Assembly: GCA_021817245.1 (NCBI GenBank)
Contig: JAKAVQ010000009.1
Span: 26,601 to 90,600 of the forward strand
Length of the DNA stretch: 64,000 bases
Direction of reading: 5' to 3'
Origin: Thermoplasmata archaeon
GTDB taxonomy: Archaea; Thermoplasmatota; Thermoplasmata; Lutacidiplasmatales; UBA184
The notes below the pieces were generated by a model that made no database searches, was not told the origin of the DNA, and saw only the letters and a list, made by a program, of their open reading frames with translations. Shown in pieces: positions 30,269 to 39,176 of this stretch (position 1 is its first letter; every line of letters starts with the position of its first letter). A program made the position numbers and the translations under genes.

Positions 30269-32814
30269 TCGCGCGCGGCGAGACCGTCCGCCCGATCGGA
30301 CCGCCGGCCCTGCGGGCCCGCTGGTACCGGTCGCTCGCCTACGCCCTCCATGCCACCGCGCCCCCCGGGGGAATCCTCTTCGAGTCGACGCTCGGCGACC
30401 CGGTGCCCTGGGTCACCGTCCGACCGGCGTCGCTCGTGGAGACCGTCCGGGCGAGCCCGACCCTTCGCGCGCTCGAGCTTCGCCGGCGGACCGGTCCCCC
30501 GCACCTCGACCCTCCCGCCGGGAGCCGCGGAGAGGTCCGCGTGCTAATCGCGGCTCGCGCGGGGACCGGCGCGAGCCGGGCCTCGGCCGCCGGCCGAGAG
30601 GCCCCGGAGGTCGGCGCCCTGGCCGGTTCCGGAGGGTGGGTCGGAGTCCAGACCGTCTGGCTCCGGGACGAGCGGGGCGGCGTCGCGGTCGCCCGTCGGT
30701 ACCGGTTCGGCCACCCCGACCCGGCCGAGTTCTCACGCCGGGCGCCCCGGGTCGCGGTCGCCATCGCCGAGGCTTGGGCCGACGCGACGGGCGCCGACGT
30801 CGTCGCCCGCCGCGCTCGCCGGCCGGCGGTGCGCGACTGGCGCCGCGGGACGTTCGGAGCCCTCCCGCGCGACGCCTGGCTCGGCCGGCCGGCGGACGGG
30901 CTCGAGCGGACCGCCGAAGCGCTCGACCCGGTCCCGCTGGCCGACGGGGGACCGGAGGGGCACCGCATCGTCTTCGGCGCTTCGGGGGCCGGCAAGACGA
31001 CCTACCTCGCCCGGCTCGCCGCGGACCGGGCCGCGGGCCCGGGCGGCGTGCTCGTGATCGACCTCCACGGTGACCTCGCGCCCGCGGTCGTGGCGCGGCT
31101 CGACCCGGGCGCCCTCCCCCGGGTCGTGGCGATCGACGCGGCGGACGCGCCGGTGCCGGGGATCGCTGCGCTCCGACCGGCCGATCCCGGGGACGACCGC
31201 GCCGCCGCGCACCTGGTCGCGGCGCTCAAGCGCCTGAGCCCGGACGGCTCCGAGATCCACTGGGGGTTCCGGCTCGAGCGGATCTTCGACTCGTTCGTCC
31301 GCCTTGTGCTCGAGCAGGGAGGTTCGCTCGTCGATCTCTACGGGCTCCTCACCGACCCGGATCGACGCGACGCCGCACGGCTCGCGACGCGGCGCCCGGA
31401 TCTCGCGCGGTTCCTGGAGGAGCTCGGGCCGGTGATGAAGCGGCAGCCGGACTTTCTGTGGTCGGCCGCGACCCGGCTCGCGAAGGTCGTCCTCTCCCGA
31501 CCGCTCACCGAGCTCCTCGCGCCCGCGGACGGCGGCCTCCCCGTCGAGGAGCTGCTCCGCTCCGGACGCTCGGTCCTCGTCCGTCTCCCGTTCGCGACCC
31601 TCGGACCCGAAGCGTCCGCCTTCGCCGCCACGCTCGTCGTCGCCCGGACGTACCTCGGGCTCGCGGCGCTCGGCCCCGACCGGAAGCCGTCCGTGGGGGT
31701 CCTGGTCGTCCTCGATGAGGCGCACGCGTTCTCGCCCCGGCTCCTCACCGAGCTCCTGACGGAGAGCCGCAAGTTCGGGCTCCGCGTCCTGCTCGCCACC
31801 CAGTACCCCGAGCGCTTCGCCCCCGAGCTGGCGCACGCCGTCGCGGGCGCCCTCACCGACGTCGTCACGTTCCGGGTCCCGCGGCGGTCGGCGCGCCACG
31901 TCGGGGAGTGGGTGGGGCTGCCGGCCGAGGACGGCGAGCGATGGCTGCCGAGGCTCCCTCCGGGGCACGGCGTCGCCCTCGACAGCGCGACCGGGGAGCC
32001 CCGTGCGGTGGCGCCCGCCCTAGCGCTGCCCGCTACCGGTTCCCCGCGGTGGAAGACGGCGGTCCTCGCGACCCGTGCGGAGTTCGGCACCCATTCCGGG
32101 GCCGACGCGGTGGGGGAAGGGGACCGGGCGACGGAACGCCTCCTGCTCGCCCTGCTCGCGGCGGAGGAGGAGGGGCGGACGCCCCCGGACGTCGAGGGAC
32201 TCCGAGCCGCGGCCGACCGCCTGCCCGGCGTCCCGGCCGGGCCCGAAGAGAGCCGCGAGGCGTGGGCGATCGCGCAGCGTACCGGGCTCGTCGCCGAGGA
32301 TCGCAACGGGGTGCGTCTCACGTTCGCCGGGGCACGGCGGCTCGGAGTGAGCGCCCCGACCGGCGCGGCGCGGGAGTCCGATGAGCACCGTCGGCTCCTC
32401 GTGGCCGCGTTCCGGCTGTTCGCCCGCCGGGGCTACCGCATCGAGATCCTCCGGCAGGGCCGCTTCGACACGACGCTTCCCGACGCCCGCTTCCACCAGC
32501 TCCCCCTGCCGGCGTCGGCCCCCCCGCATCTGCTCGGAGAGGCGATCGACCGGGCCCGGTCGGGATGGGCCTGGCGCTGCTTCGGAGGCCGGGACGTGCA
32601 TATCGAAGCCGAGGTCTCGGGGGCGCTAAGGCCCGAGCGGATCCGCCACGGCCTACGGAAGGCGACGGCCCGGGACGCCTTCGCACTGTTCGTCGTCGGC
32701 AACGCCGATCGCGCCGCCCGGGTGCGTCGGGTGTTGCGGGCCGTCGGCCTCCGACCGGACCGTGCGCAGGTGTGGACCCTCGGACCCGGTGGTCCGGCCG
32801 GGCCGCAGAGGTAA
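30265..32814 (+). CDS. HerA/VirB4-superfamily DNA-motor ATPase
   Basis: Predicted hexameric DNA-pumping ATPase of the HerA/FtsK/VirB4 class. Residues 1-230 are a variable N-terminal domain. The motor domain has Walker A FGASGAGKTT (about 236-245), DLHGDLAPAVV after it as in HerA/VirB4 proteins, Walker B VLVVLDEAHAF (about 477-487), and the sensor segment RVLLATQYPERFAPE. The C-terminal 230 residues include a winged-helix-like part (RTGLVAEDRNGVRLTFAGAR) and a domain ending VVGNADRAARVRRVL. At 849 residues it is longer than HerA and nearer VirB4/TrwB-like proteins. No nuclease (NurA) or conjugation genes are adjacent. Confidence 0.8.
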   Translation: MIARGETVRPIGPPALRARWYRSLAYALHATAPPGGILFESTLGDPVPWVTVRPASLVETVRASPTLRALELRRRTGPPHLDPPAGSRGEVRVLIAARAGTGASRASAAGREAPEVGALAGSGGWVGVQTVWLRDERGGVAVARRYRFGHPDPAEFSRRAPRVAVAIAEAWADATGADVVARRARRPAVRDWRRGTFGALPRDAWLGRPADGLERTAEALDPVPLADGGPEGHRIVFGASGAGKTTYLARLAADRAAGPGGVLVIDLHGDLAPAVVARLDPGALPRVVAIDAADAPVPGIAALRPADPGDDRAAAHLVAALKRLSPDGSEIHWGFRLERIFDSFVRLVLEQGGSLVDLYGLLTDPDRRDAARLATRRPDLARFLEELGPVMKRQPDFLWSAATRLAKVVLSRPLTELLAPADGGLPVEELLRSGRSVLVRLPFATLGPEASAFAATLVVARTYLGLAALGPDRKPSVGVLVVLDEAHAFSPRLLTELLTESRKFGLRVLLATQYPERFAPELAHAVAGALTDVVTFRVPRRSARHVGEWVGLPAEDGERWLPRLPPGHGVALDSATGEPRAVAPALALPATGSPRWKTAVLATRAEFGTHSGADAVGEGDRATERLLLALLAAEEEGRTPPDVEGLRAAADRLPGVPAGPEESREAWAIAQRTGLVAEDRNGVRLTFAGARRLGVSAPTGAARESDEHRRLLVAAFRLFARRGYRIEILRQGRFDTTLPDARFHQLPLPASAPPHLLGEAIDRARSGWAWRCFGGRDVHIEAEVSGALRPERIRHGLRKATARDAFALFVVGNADRAARVRRVLRAVGLRPDRAQVWTLGPGGPAGPQR

Positions 32815-32839
32815 GTGCGCCGGCCCCTCTCCGCCTTCC

Positions 32840-33367
32840 GTGCGTCTCTTCATCGCGATCGACGTTGGCCCTCCGATCCCCGAAGCAGTTCCGTCGGCCC
32901 CTCCGCATCTGACGCTGCGCTTCCTCGGCGAGATCGCCGAGGAACGCGCGACCGGTCTGGTCGCGGCGCTCACCGAGACCGCCCGCGCGACGCAACCGTT
33001 CGACCTCACGCTGGAAGGGGTCGGAGCGTTCCCCTCCGCGGCGCGTCCGCGAGTGGTCTGGCTCGGCACCACGATCGGCGCGGACCGGGTGGTCGACCTC
33101 GCCCGGCGGCTCGCGACGGCGCTCGAGCGGGTCGGGTTTCCACCGGACCGGGAAGATTTCGTGCCCCACGTGACCCTCTTTCGAGTACGTTCGCCCGAAG
33201 GGCGCCGCCGGGCTCGGGAGCTCCTCGACGGGACGGTCGCGCCTCCCTCCGTGCGCACCGTGCACGTGCGGGAGCTCGTGCTGAAGGAGAGCACGCTCGC
33301 CCCGGAGGGGGCGGTCCATCACACCCTAAGGGAGTTCCCGTTCGGAAGATCCCGCGTCGAGGACTAA
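32840..33367 (+). CDS. thpR: RNA 2',3'-cyclic phosphodiesterase ThpR
   Basis: The 2H phosphoesterase fold carries both HxTx motifs: HLTL (His23, Thr25) and HVTL (about His110, Thr112). The N-terminus VRLFIAIDVGPP and the segment RPRVVWLGTTIGADRV match the 2'-5' RNA ligase/ThpR family, which opens 2',3'-cyclic phosphates in RNA processing. At 175 residues it is normal. GTG is the start, with the TATA-like AGGTAAGTG about 27 bp upstream at the end of the preceding gene. Its stop overlaps the convergent glycosylase stop by 4 bp (CTAA). Confidence 0.92.
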   Translation: MRLFIAIDVGPPIPEAVPSAPPHLTLRFLGEIAEERATGLVAALTETARATQPFDLTLEGVGAFPSAARPRVVWLGTTIGADRVVDLARRLATALERVGFPPDREDFVPHVTLFRVRSPEGRRRARELLDGTVAPPSVRTVHVRELVLKESTLAPEGAVHHTLREFPFGRSRVED

Positions 33368-34272
33368 CCCCCGGCCGCCGCCGCTCGATCGACCACGAGC
33401 TTGCGCCAGAGGTAGAGGGTGGCGTAGCTTCCCCAGCCCGGGTAATGACGGTCGGACCAGGCGCGGGCCGCGACCTCGGGGGCGGAGCGGGGCACCGCGC
33501 CGTAGGCGTCGAGCGCCACCCGGATCCCGAGGTCCCCGCCGACGAAGACGTCGGTCCGCCCGATCCCCCGCAGGAGCGCGTTCTCCGCGGTCCAGCGCCC
33601 GACCCCGGGGAGATCGGTCAGCGCCGTGATCGCCGGTTCGAGGGGGGCCGTGGGTACGGTCACCGCGGCGGAAGGGGTCCGACGGGCCCAGTCGGCGAGC
33701 GCGAGGAGCGAGCGGGACTTGGCCCGGCTCAGGCCGACCGACCGGAGCCCGTCCTCCCCGAGCGCGCGCAGTCGCGCGGGCGGCGGGACGCACGGGACCT
33801 CCACGCCGTCCGCCGGGAGGCTCGCGGGACAGCGCGCAAAAAGCCGCTGCTTCAGCGTGTTCGCGGCCCGGACCGACAGTTGCTGGCCGACGATCGAGTG
33901 CAGGAGAGCCTCGTACAGGTTCGCGTCGCGAGGCAGCCGGAGGCCCCGGAACCGTCGCTCGGTCCCCCGAAGTATCGGCTCGCGACGGACCTGCCGGTAG
34001 AACGCTTCGAGCGGATGATCGAGCGAGAAGAGCGCCCGGGCGGCTTCGCGGGCCGTGGGAGGGTCCGCCCCCCAGGCCCGGACCTTCCAGCGGCCCCCGT
34101 CCGGCTCGACCGAGAGCGCCCAGGGGCGCGCGGGGGGGCCCCACGCCCTCAGGCGACGCCGACCGTCGGCGACGAAGACGAGCGAGCGGCTCGAATACTC
34201 GAGCTGGTCCCACTCCGCCGGGAGCGAGGCCAGCCGCGGCGGATCGATCCAGGTCTCGGTGGGTGCCCTCAC
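33364..34272 (-). CDS. HhH-GPD DNA glycosylase (AlkA/3-methyladenine type)
   Basis: Base-excision repair enzyme. An N-terminal beta domain (residues 1-90) precedes the HhH-GPD fold: LYEALLHSIVGQQLSVRAANTL, VGLSRAKSRSLLALADWA, and the helix-hairpin-helix LTDLPGVGRWTAENALLRGI. The catalytic aspartate is in VFVGGDLGIRVAL, with the Gly/Pro-Asp motif as GGDLG. There is no C-terminal FeS cluster loop, which fits AlkA rather than EndoIII/MutY. At 302 residues it is typical of AlkA-like enzymes removing alkylated purines. It starts with GTG. Confidence 0.88.
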   Translation of the reverse strand: MRAPTETWIDPPRLASLPAEWDQLEYSSRSLVFVADGRRRLRAWGPPARPWALSVEPDGGRWKVRAWGADPPTAREAARALFSLDHPLEAFYRQVRREPILRGTERRFRGLRLPRDANLYEALLHSIVGQQLSVRAANTLKQRLFARCPASLPADGVEVPCVPPPARLRALGEDGLRSVGLSRAKSRSLLALADWARRTPSAAVTVPTAPLEPAITALTDLPGVGRWTAENALLRGIGRTDVFVGGDLGIRVALDAYGAVPRSAPEVAARAWSDRHYPGWGSYATLYLWRKLVVDRAAAAGG

Positions 34273-34413
34273 GGTCTACCGGAGCCGGAGCCCACTATGA
34301 GGCCGTCGGGGACCTCATCGTTCGTCCGGTTCCCCCCTTGCCGATACGGTTAAGGCAGACCGCCCCGCTCCCGGCCTGCCTTCGCCGCTCCCGGGCGAGG
34401 GCTCGGGGTCCGG

Positions 34414-37209
34414 GTGCACGCCTCCCGTCTCCAGGCACGCGCCGCGCTCGTGGCCGTCGTCGGCGTGCTGCTGCTCCTCGTCACCCCGGCGCTCGCGGTG
34501 GGAGCGCCCGTCCGTCCGGGCCCGACCGCGACCGCGATCGGCCTCGCGACGAGCGGGCCCTGCGCGGGGAGCTCGGCGCCGGCGTCCGTCCGGGGCCGTC
34601 TGACCGTGGACGGCGGACCCCTTCCTCCGTCCGCCGCCGCTTCGGTCCTCCTCAACGTGACGTTCTACACCGTCGAACAGTCCGAGTACTTCCCGAACCA
34701 GACCCTGCTGCCGTCCGTCTGCGGCCTCCTCGACCAGACGGTCGGGACGAACGCGACCGGGAATTTCTCGACCGGGCTCGTCGTGCCGACCGGCCAGTGC
34801 GAACCGACCCCGCCGTCCGGCGAGATCTGCACCTCCTACAGCGGGATGTACGCCCCCGTCTCGGTAGTGCCGGTCGCCTCACCGGCAGGTTATGCCCTCT
34901 CCGCCCACGAGAACGGGTCCGAGTTCACCCTCGCCTGGGTCGCGGAGCTCGCTTCGCTGGACCTGGTTCCGCCCGGGCCGGTGCTCTCCTCGCCTCCGGG
35001 AGCGAGCGTGCGGATCGTCGCGCAGCCGTTGAGCGCGAACGGCTCCGAGAGCCTTCTCGCACCGACGTACGACTGGAACCTATCGGGCGCCGGCTGGAGC
35101 TGGGTCGGTCCGCCGTCGGGCAGCTCGGCGACGCTGGTCGCGGCGGCGGGCTCGGCCAACGGCTCGCTGACCGTCTCCGCCACCGCGACCGCGGGGAACC
35201 TCACGTTCACCGCGCCGCCGGAGTCGCTCCGTCTTGTGGAGGTGGCGACGACGATCGGCAACGCCTCCCTCGACCGTGCGTCGGTCGACGCCAACCAATC
35301 GCTCGGGCTCACGGTCCGGGCGTTCGGGGCTCTCGGGTTCCCGTATCGCGCGACAGTGGAGGCCGGGCTCGGCGCGGCGATCACGTCGGTCAACTGCACC
35401 GCCGCACCGGCGTCGACGAGCGCGGCGGCCGTCGACTGCGCGCCGTCCGTTCGCTTCCCGGAGAGCGGCGAGAGCCGCGTGCGGGTGACGGTCTCGAACG
35501 GCTACTCCTCGGCGAGCTGGCTCTCACCGAACGTCACGGTCGCCCCCGACGCCGAGCTCGCGGTGGCCCCGAGCGCCCCGGAGGGCTATCCCGGCACGGG
35601 GCTCACGGTCGTCCTCGCGGCCGCGAACGGCTCCGGGATCCGGCCGTTCGGTACCGCCTGCTTCGCTCCGGGGACCGGGACGGCGGACTGCCAGGGGACC
35701 CCCGGACCGAGCTGGACGTTCCGGGCCACGTACGCCGCGGCCGGCGACTACGCGGGACTCGCCTGGGTCGTGGACGCGAGCGGAACGAACCGTTCGATCG
35801 ACGTGCCGGTCCACGTCGTCGACCGCCCGGCGGTCGGGGCGATCTCCCCAGCGAACGCCACCTGCTCGGCCGGGCAGCCGCTGCACCTTGTCGCCTCCCT
35901 CGCGGGGGGCGCCCTCCCGGCGCGGGCCTGGTGGAACGTCTCGGGGAGCGGGGGGACGTTTGCGGCCGGGTGGCTCGTTGCGGACGGTCCGTTCTCCGCC
36001 GAGTTCGTCGCCCCGGGCGAAGGGTCGTTCCTCCTGACGCTCACCGTACGAGATGCCCTCGGCTCCGAGAGCGTCACGAACCTCACGCTGGTCGCCGGCC
36101 CGGGGCCGGCGGTCGCGGCCACGGCCGCCCCCGCCGCGTCGAACCTCTCGGTCGAGGTCGGCCACGCCGTGACCCTCCTCTGGCAGGCCGTCGACGCCCT
36201 CGGCGAGCCCGTACCCTCCTTCACCGCGGCGGTCGACCTCACGGTCACGACCGCGGGCGGCCGGGCCGCGCCCGCGTGGGCGAACCTCTCGGCCCTCGGT
36301 GCGCTCTCGCCGGAGCCGGCCGCGTCGTTCGCCGTGCCCGCGACGGCGTGGGACAACGGCACCCTTCGCCTCGAGCTCACCCCGGCGGCGGCGGGTCCCC
36401 TCCTCGTCCGGCTCGAGACCCCGGCGCTGGTCCACGGGGCGAGCGCGGTGGGTCTTGCGGTCTCCCCCGACCTCGGCCGGTTGATGCTCTTCGACCCGAC
36501 CGTCGCGCTCGCCGGGCTCGCGACCAACCGTACCTTCTGGCACGTCAGCGACCGTTTCGGTGACCCGGTGCCGGGCGCGATCTTGACCCTCCAGTACTCC
36601 GCGCCGGGGACGGTCCGCGACACCCTCCTTCCGGTCGACGCCGCCGGCACCGGCGCGTGGGTCAACTACTCCTTCCCGGCGGTCGCGGGCGCCTCGGTCC
36701 GGCTCCTCGACGCCGCGGGGGACGTACTTGCCGGGCCGACCCCGCTCCTTTCCCCGAGCGCCGGCCCGGAGGGCCCCGGTTTGGGCTCCCTTCTGCTCGG
36801 TCTCTCGATCGGCGGGGCGCTCGCCGTCGGGGCGGTGGTCGCGCTCGACCGGCGGCGCCGATCCCGTGCGACCCGCCGCGCGCCGAGCGAGGAGGAGGCG
36901 GCCCGGGAGCTCGCCGAGGGACGGGCCCAGACCGTCGAGATCCTGCGCGTCGCCCCCCTCGCGGATCGGGAGGAGGTGGCGGCCGCGTGGCGTCCACCGC
37001 CCGCCCCGGTGGACCTCGACGAGTGGCTCGCGTCGCTCCTGGCGGACGGCACGATCACGTCCGAGCGACGACCCGACGGGGCCGTCGGGTACCTCCTCGC
37101 GCCCCTCCCTCCGGCCGGACCCCGCATCGTCGTGGACGAGGGAGCGCTCGCGAGGGCCGTCGCGGCCCGGGACGCGGAGCTCGGCGACGAACCGGAGCCC
37201 GGGACCTAG
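34414..37209 (+). CDS. Large surface-anchored glycoprotein-like protein with cytosolic C-terminal domain
   Basis: The N-terminal signal sequence ALVAVVGVLLLLVTPALAVG is followed by about 750 extracellular residues, beta-rich and Ser/Thr/Ala/Gly-rich, with many N-glycosylation sequons (NVTF, NQTL, NATG, NESF-type sites such as NGSE). Repeated Ig/PKD-like segments occur, for example TLTVRDALGSESVTNLTL. A membrane helix GSLLLGLSIGGALAVGAVVA (about 789-812) is followed by a stop-transfer RRRRSR and a roughly 115-residue cytosolic part resembling a winged helix (EWLASLLADGTITSERRPDG). It may anchor the cell surface and signal inward. The family is not recognised. Start is GTG, with TATA-like GGTTAAGG about 60 bp upstream. 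Confidence 0.75.
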   Translation: MHASRLQARAALVAVVGVLLLLVTPALAVGAPVRPGPTATAIGLATSGPCAGSSAPASVRGRLTVDGGPLPPSAAASVLLNVTFYTVEQSEYFPNQTLLPSVCGLLDQTVGTNATGNFSTGLVVPTGQCEPTPPSGEICTSYSGMYAPVSVVPVASPAGYALSAHENGSEFTLAWVAELASLDLVPPGPVLSSPPGASVRIVAQPLSANGSESLLAPTYDWNLSGAGWSWVGPPSGSSATLVAAAGSANGSLTVSATATAGNLTFTAPPESLRLVEVATTIGNASLDRASVDANQSLGLTVRAFGALGFPYRATVEAGLGAAITSVNCTAAPASTSAAAVDCAPSVRFPESGESRVRVTVSNGYSSASWLSPNVTVAPDAELAVAPSAPEGYPGTGLTVVLAAANGSGIRPFGTACFAPGTGTADCQGTPGPSWTFRATYAAAGDYAGLAWVVDASGTNRSIDVPVHVVDRPAVGAISPANATCSAGQPLHLVASLAGGALPARAWWNVSGSGGTFAAGWLVADGPFSAEFVAPGEGSFLLTLTVRDALGSESVTNLTLVAGPGPAVAATAAPAASNLSVEVGHAVTLLWQAVDALGEPVPSFTAAVDLTVTTAGGRAAPAWANLSALGALSPEPAASFAVPATAWDNGTLRLELTPAAAGPLLVRLETPALVHGASAVGLAVSPDLGRLMLFDPTVALAGLATNRTFWHVSDRFGDPVPGAILTLQYSAPGTVRDTLLPVDAAGTGAWVNYSFPAVAGASVRLLDAAGDVLAGPTPLLSPSAGPEGPGLGSLLLGLSIGGALAVGAVVALDRRRRSRATRRAPSEEEAARELAEGRAQTVEILRVAPLADREEVAAAWRPPPAPVDLDEWLASLLADGTITSERRPDGAVGYLLAPLPPAGPRIVVDEGALARAVAARDAELGDEPEPGT

Positions 37210-38522
37210 GGCGGCGGGTGCCCGACGAGGTCGTAGTATCGGTAGGCGGCCTCGCCCGCCCCGAAGCAGTACTGCAGGCGGGTGAACCCGCTCTTGAGGT
37301 CGGCCGCGGCCGCCCGCACTTCGTCGATGGGCCGCTGGCGATGCAACAGGAGGTCGAACAGTTCGGCGATCCGCTCCATCTCCTTCGGCCCCATCCCGAC
37401 CCGGGTGACCTCGGGGGTGCCGAGGCGGACGCCCCCCGGATGCTTCGGGCTCTTGTCGCCCGGTAGGAGGTTCTTGTTCGCGATGATGCCGGCATCGGCG
37501 AGCCGGCGGGCGCTCTCCTCGCCTCCGCCCTCCTTCTCGACCCGAACGGCGATCGTGTGCGAGCGGGTGAAGCCGAGGTCGGCCGCGAGCACGTCGAACC
37601 CCCGGTCGTGGAGGGCCTGGGCGAGGGCGCGGGCGTTCTCCACGGTGCGGTGCGCGTACGCCCGTCCGAACTCGAGGTGCTCGGCGAGGCTCACCGCGAG
37701 CGCGGCCATGGCGTGGAGATGGTGGTTGCTCGTCACGCCGGGGAACGCGCCGGACTGGAGGCGCTTCACGAGCTCGGGATCGCCCCCCTCCGCGAGGAGG
37801 ATCCCGTGCTGGGGGCCGGGGAGCGTCTTGTGGGTCGACGCGCTCAGGACGGTGCAGCCCTCGTGGAGCGGGTCCTGGAACTCGCCGCCGGCGATCAGCC
37901 CGAGGACGTGCGCCCCGTCGTACCAGCCGCGGGCCCCGATCTCCTCGAGCGTCGGTCGCAGCTCGTCGATCGGCATCGGGAAGAGGAAGAGCGACAGCCC
38001 GAACAGGCACAGCTTCGGCCGGACCGCACGGAGGATCTCCCGCGTGCGGGGCACGTCGATCGTCATCCGCTCCGGATCCCAGGCGTAGTAGACCGGTTTC
38101 ACGCCCCGAAGGCCGAACGCCCCGAACGACGCGCTCGAGATGTGCGCCCCGTCGGCGAGCCGGCTCGTGCCGACGAGGTCCCCGGGTTCGGTGAGCGCCT
38201 TCAGGACCGCAAGGTTCGCGACCGTCCCCGAGGTCGGTCGGGCGTCCGCGAACGAGCAGCGGAAGAGGCGACGGGCGAGCCCGAGGCAGAGCTCCTCGAC
38301 CTCGTCGACCTGCTCGTTCCCCTCGTAGTACCGCTCACCGGGAAGACCCTCGGCATAGCGGGAGTGGAGGTCGCTGATCAGGAGCTCCTTCGCGTACGGC
38401 GAGAGGAGGTTCTCCGACGCGATGAGGGGGATCGCGTGCTCGAACCGCTCGGAATGCGCCCGGACGAGCGTGCGGACCCGCTCGACCGTGCGGGCCATCT
38501 CCCCCGGTGCCGGTGCGGCCAT
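37206..38522 (-). CDS. glyA: Serine hydroxymethyltransferase
   Basis: PLP enzyme interconverting serine and glycine with a one-carbon pterin carrier. Motifs: IPLIASENLLSPYAKELL, SRYAEGLPGERYYEGNEQVD, ARPTSGTVANLAVLKAL, the PLP lysine in SASTHKTLPGPQHGIL (about residue 233), and a C-terminal GGVRLGTPEVTRVGMGPKEM. At 438 residues it is full length. The ATG starting MAAPAPGEMART is chosen because residues upstream in the frame are not conserved; a second ATG lies eight codons downstream. An unusual inverted G-rich element lies in its leader, 9-40 bp before the start. The stop shares CTAG with the convergent surface-protein gene. Confidence 0.95.
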   Translation of the reverse strand: MAAPAPGEMARTVERVRTLVRAHSERFEHAIPLIASENLLSPYAKELLISDLHSRYAEGLPGERYYEGNEQVDEVEELCLGLARRLFRCSFADARPTSGTVANLAVLKALTEPGDLVGTSRLADGAHISSASFGAFGLRGVKPVYYAWDPERMTIDVPRTREILRAVRPKLCLFGLSLFLFPMPIDELRPTLEEIGARGWYDGAHVLGLIAGGEFQDPLHEGCTVLSASTHKTLPGPQHGILLAEGGDPELVKRLQSGAFPGVTSNHHLHAMAALAVSLAEHLEFGRAYAHRTVENARALAQALHDRGFDVLAADLGFTRSHTIAVRVEKEGGGEESARRLADAGIIANKNLLPGDKSPKHPGGVRLGTPEVTRVGMGPKEMERIAELFDLLLHRQRPIDEVRAAAADLKSGFTRLQYCFGAGEAAYRYYDLVGHPPP

Positions 38523-38530
38523 CGTCCCGG

Positions 38531-38562
38531 ACCCCCCCACCCCCCGGTTTCCACTGGAAACC
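38531..38562 (-). repeat. G-rich inverted element, copy A (glyA leader)
   Basis: Read on the minus strand it begins with GGTTTCCAGTGGAAACC, itself a 7-bp-arm palindrome, followed by GGGGGGTGGGGGGG. An almost identical element in the opposite orientation lies about 590 bp away, so the pair flanks the thioesterase gene. The G runs could form a quadruplex in glyA mRNA or in DNA. Confidence 0.7.
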
Positions 38563-38629
38563 GCGTCGTTCGAGCGCATCGCTCCCTCGGCCGGGTCGCG
38601 CGGCGACCCGCGGGTGCACCCCCTCGAGG

Positions 38630-38637
38630 AGATATAG
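38630..38637. promoter_or_regulatory. TATA box of the thioesterase gene, possibly bidirectional
   Basis: AGATATAG lies about 28 bp before the thioesterase ATG, predicting a leaderless transcript. The reverse strand reads CTATATCT and could serve glyA, whose ATG is about 110 bp away; that would give glyA a leader of about 80 nt containing the G-rich element. Confidence 0.5.
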
Positions 38638-38660
38638 GGAGCGTGTCCGTCCTCGCCGGG

Positions 38661-39116
38661 ATGACCTCCCCGGCCCTCGATGAGACCCGTCCCTGGCCGG
38701 TCCGCCGTCGCTTCTACGTCCCGTACCACGATCTCGACGTACTGAACCATCTCAACCACGCGGCGTACTTTCCTTACATGGAAACGCTCCGGTGCGACTA
38801 CTACCTCCCGCCGTCGGGTACGCTCGACCCCGCGAAGCTCGACATCATCATCGCCGAGGCGACGTGCCGCTACCTCGCCCCCGTCTCGTACGCCACCGAG
38901 CTCTGGGGCGAGGTCGCGCCGGCCGCTCCGCTCGGGCGCACCAGCTTCACCTTACTCTACCGGTTCACGATCGACGGGACCCGCACGGTCACGGCCCGGG
39001 GACGGACCGTGGTCGTCTGCTTCGATTACGCACGGGGGGAGAAACGGCCGATCCCGGAGGACCGACGGGCCCTTCTCGAGCGCGACGCCATCGATCCCGC
39101 GTCGGAAGGCTGGTAG
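38661..39116 (+). CDS. Acyl-CoA thioesterase, 4HBT hot-dog fold (YbgC/FadM-like)
   Basis: A single hot-dog domain. The motif RRFYVPYHDLDVLNHLNHAA carries the catalytic aspartate region of 4-hydroxybenzoyl-CoA-thioesterase-type enzymes (xDxDxxGHxNN pattern, here YHDLDVLNHLNHA), followed by YFPYMETLRCDYY. Strands follow (DIIIAEATCRYLAPVSYATE, TSFTLLYRFTIDG, RGRTVVVCFDY). At 151 residues it is normal. It hydrolyses acyl-CoA thioesters; the chain is unknown. The ATG is fixed by the TATA box 28 bp upstream; a GTG six codons earlier would fall too near it. The gene lies between two inverted G-rich elements. Confidence 0.88.
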   Translation: MTSPALDETRPWPVRRRFYVPYHDLDVLNHLNHAAYFPYMETLRCDYYLPPSGTLDPAKLDIIIAEATCRYLAPVSYATELWGEVAPAAPLGRTSFTLLYRFTIDGTRTVTARGRTVVVCFDYARGEKRPIPEDRRALLERDAIDPASEGW

Positions 39117-39125
39117 GCGGGCCGA

Positions 39126-39157
39126 GGTTCCACTGGAAATGGGGGGGTGGGGGGGTG
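39126..39157 (+). repeat. G-rich inverted element, copy B (downstream of the thioesterase)
   Basis: GGTTCCACTGGAAAT followed by GGGGGGGTGGGGGGGT matches copy A with one gap and about three substitutions, in inverted orientation. It starts about 10 bp after the thioesterase stop and ends about 20 bp before the convergent small gene's stop. Confidence 0.7.
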
Positions 39158-39176
39158 TCCCCCGGGGCTCCGTCGA

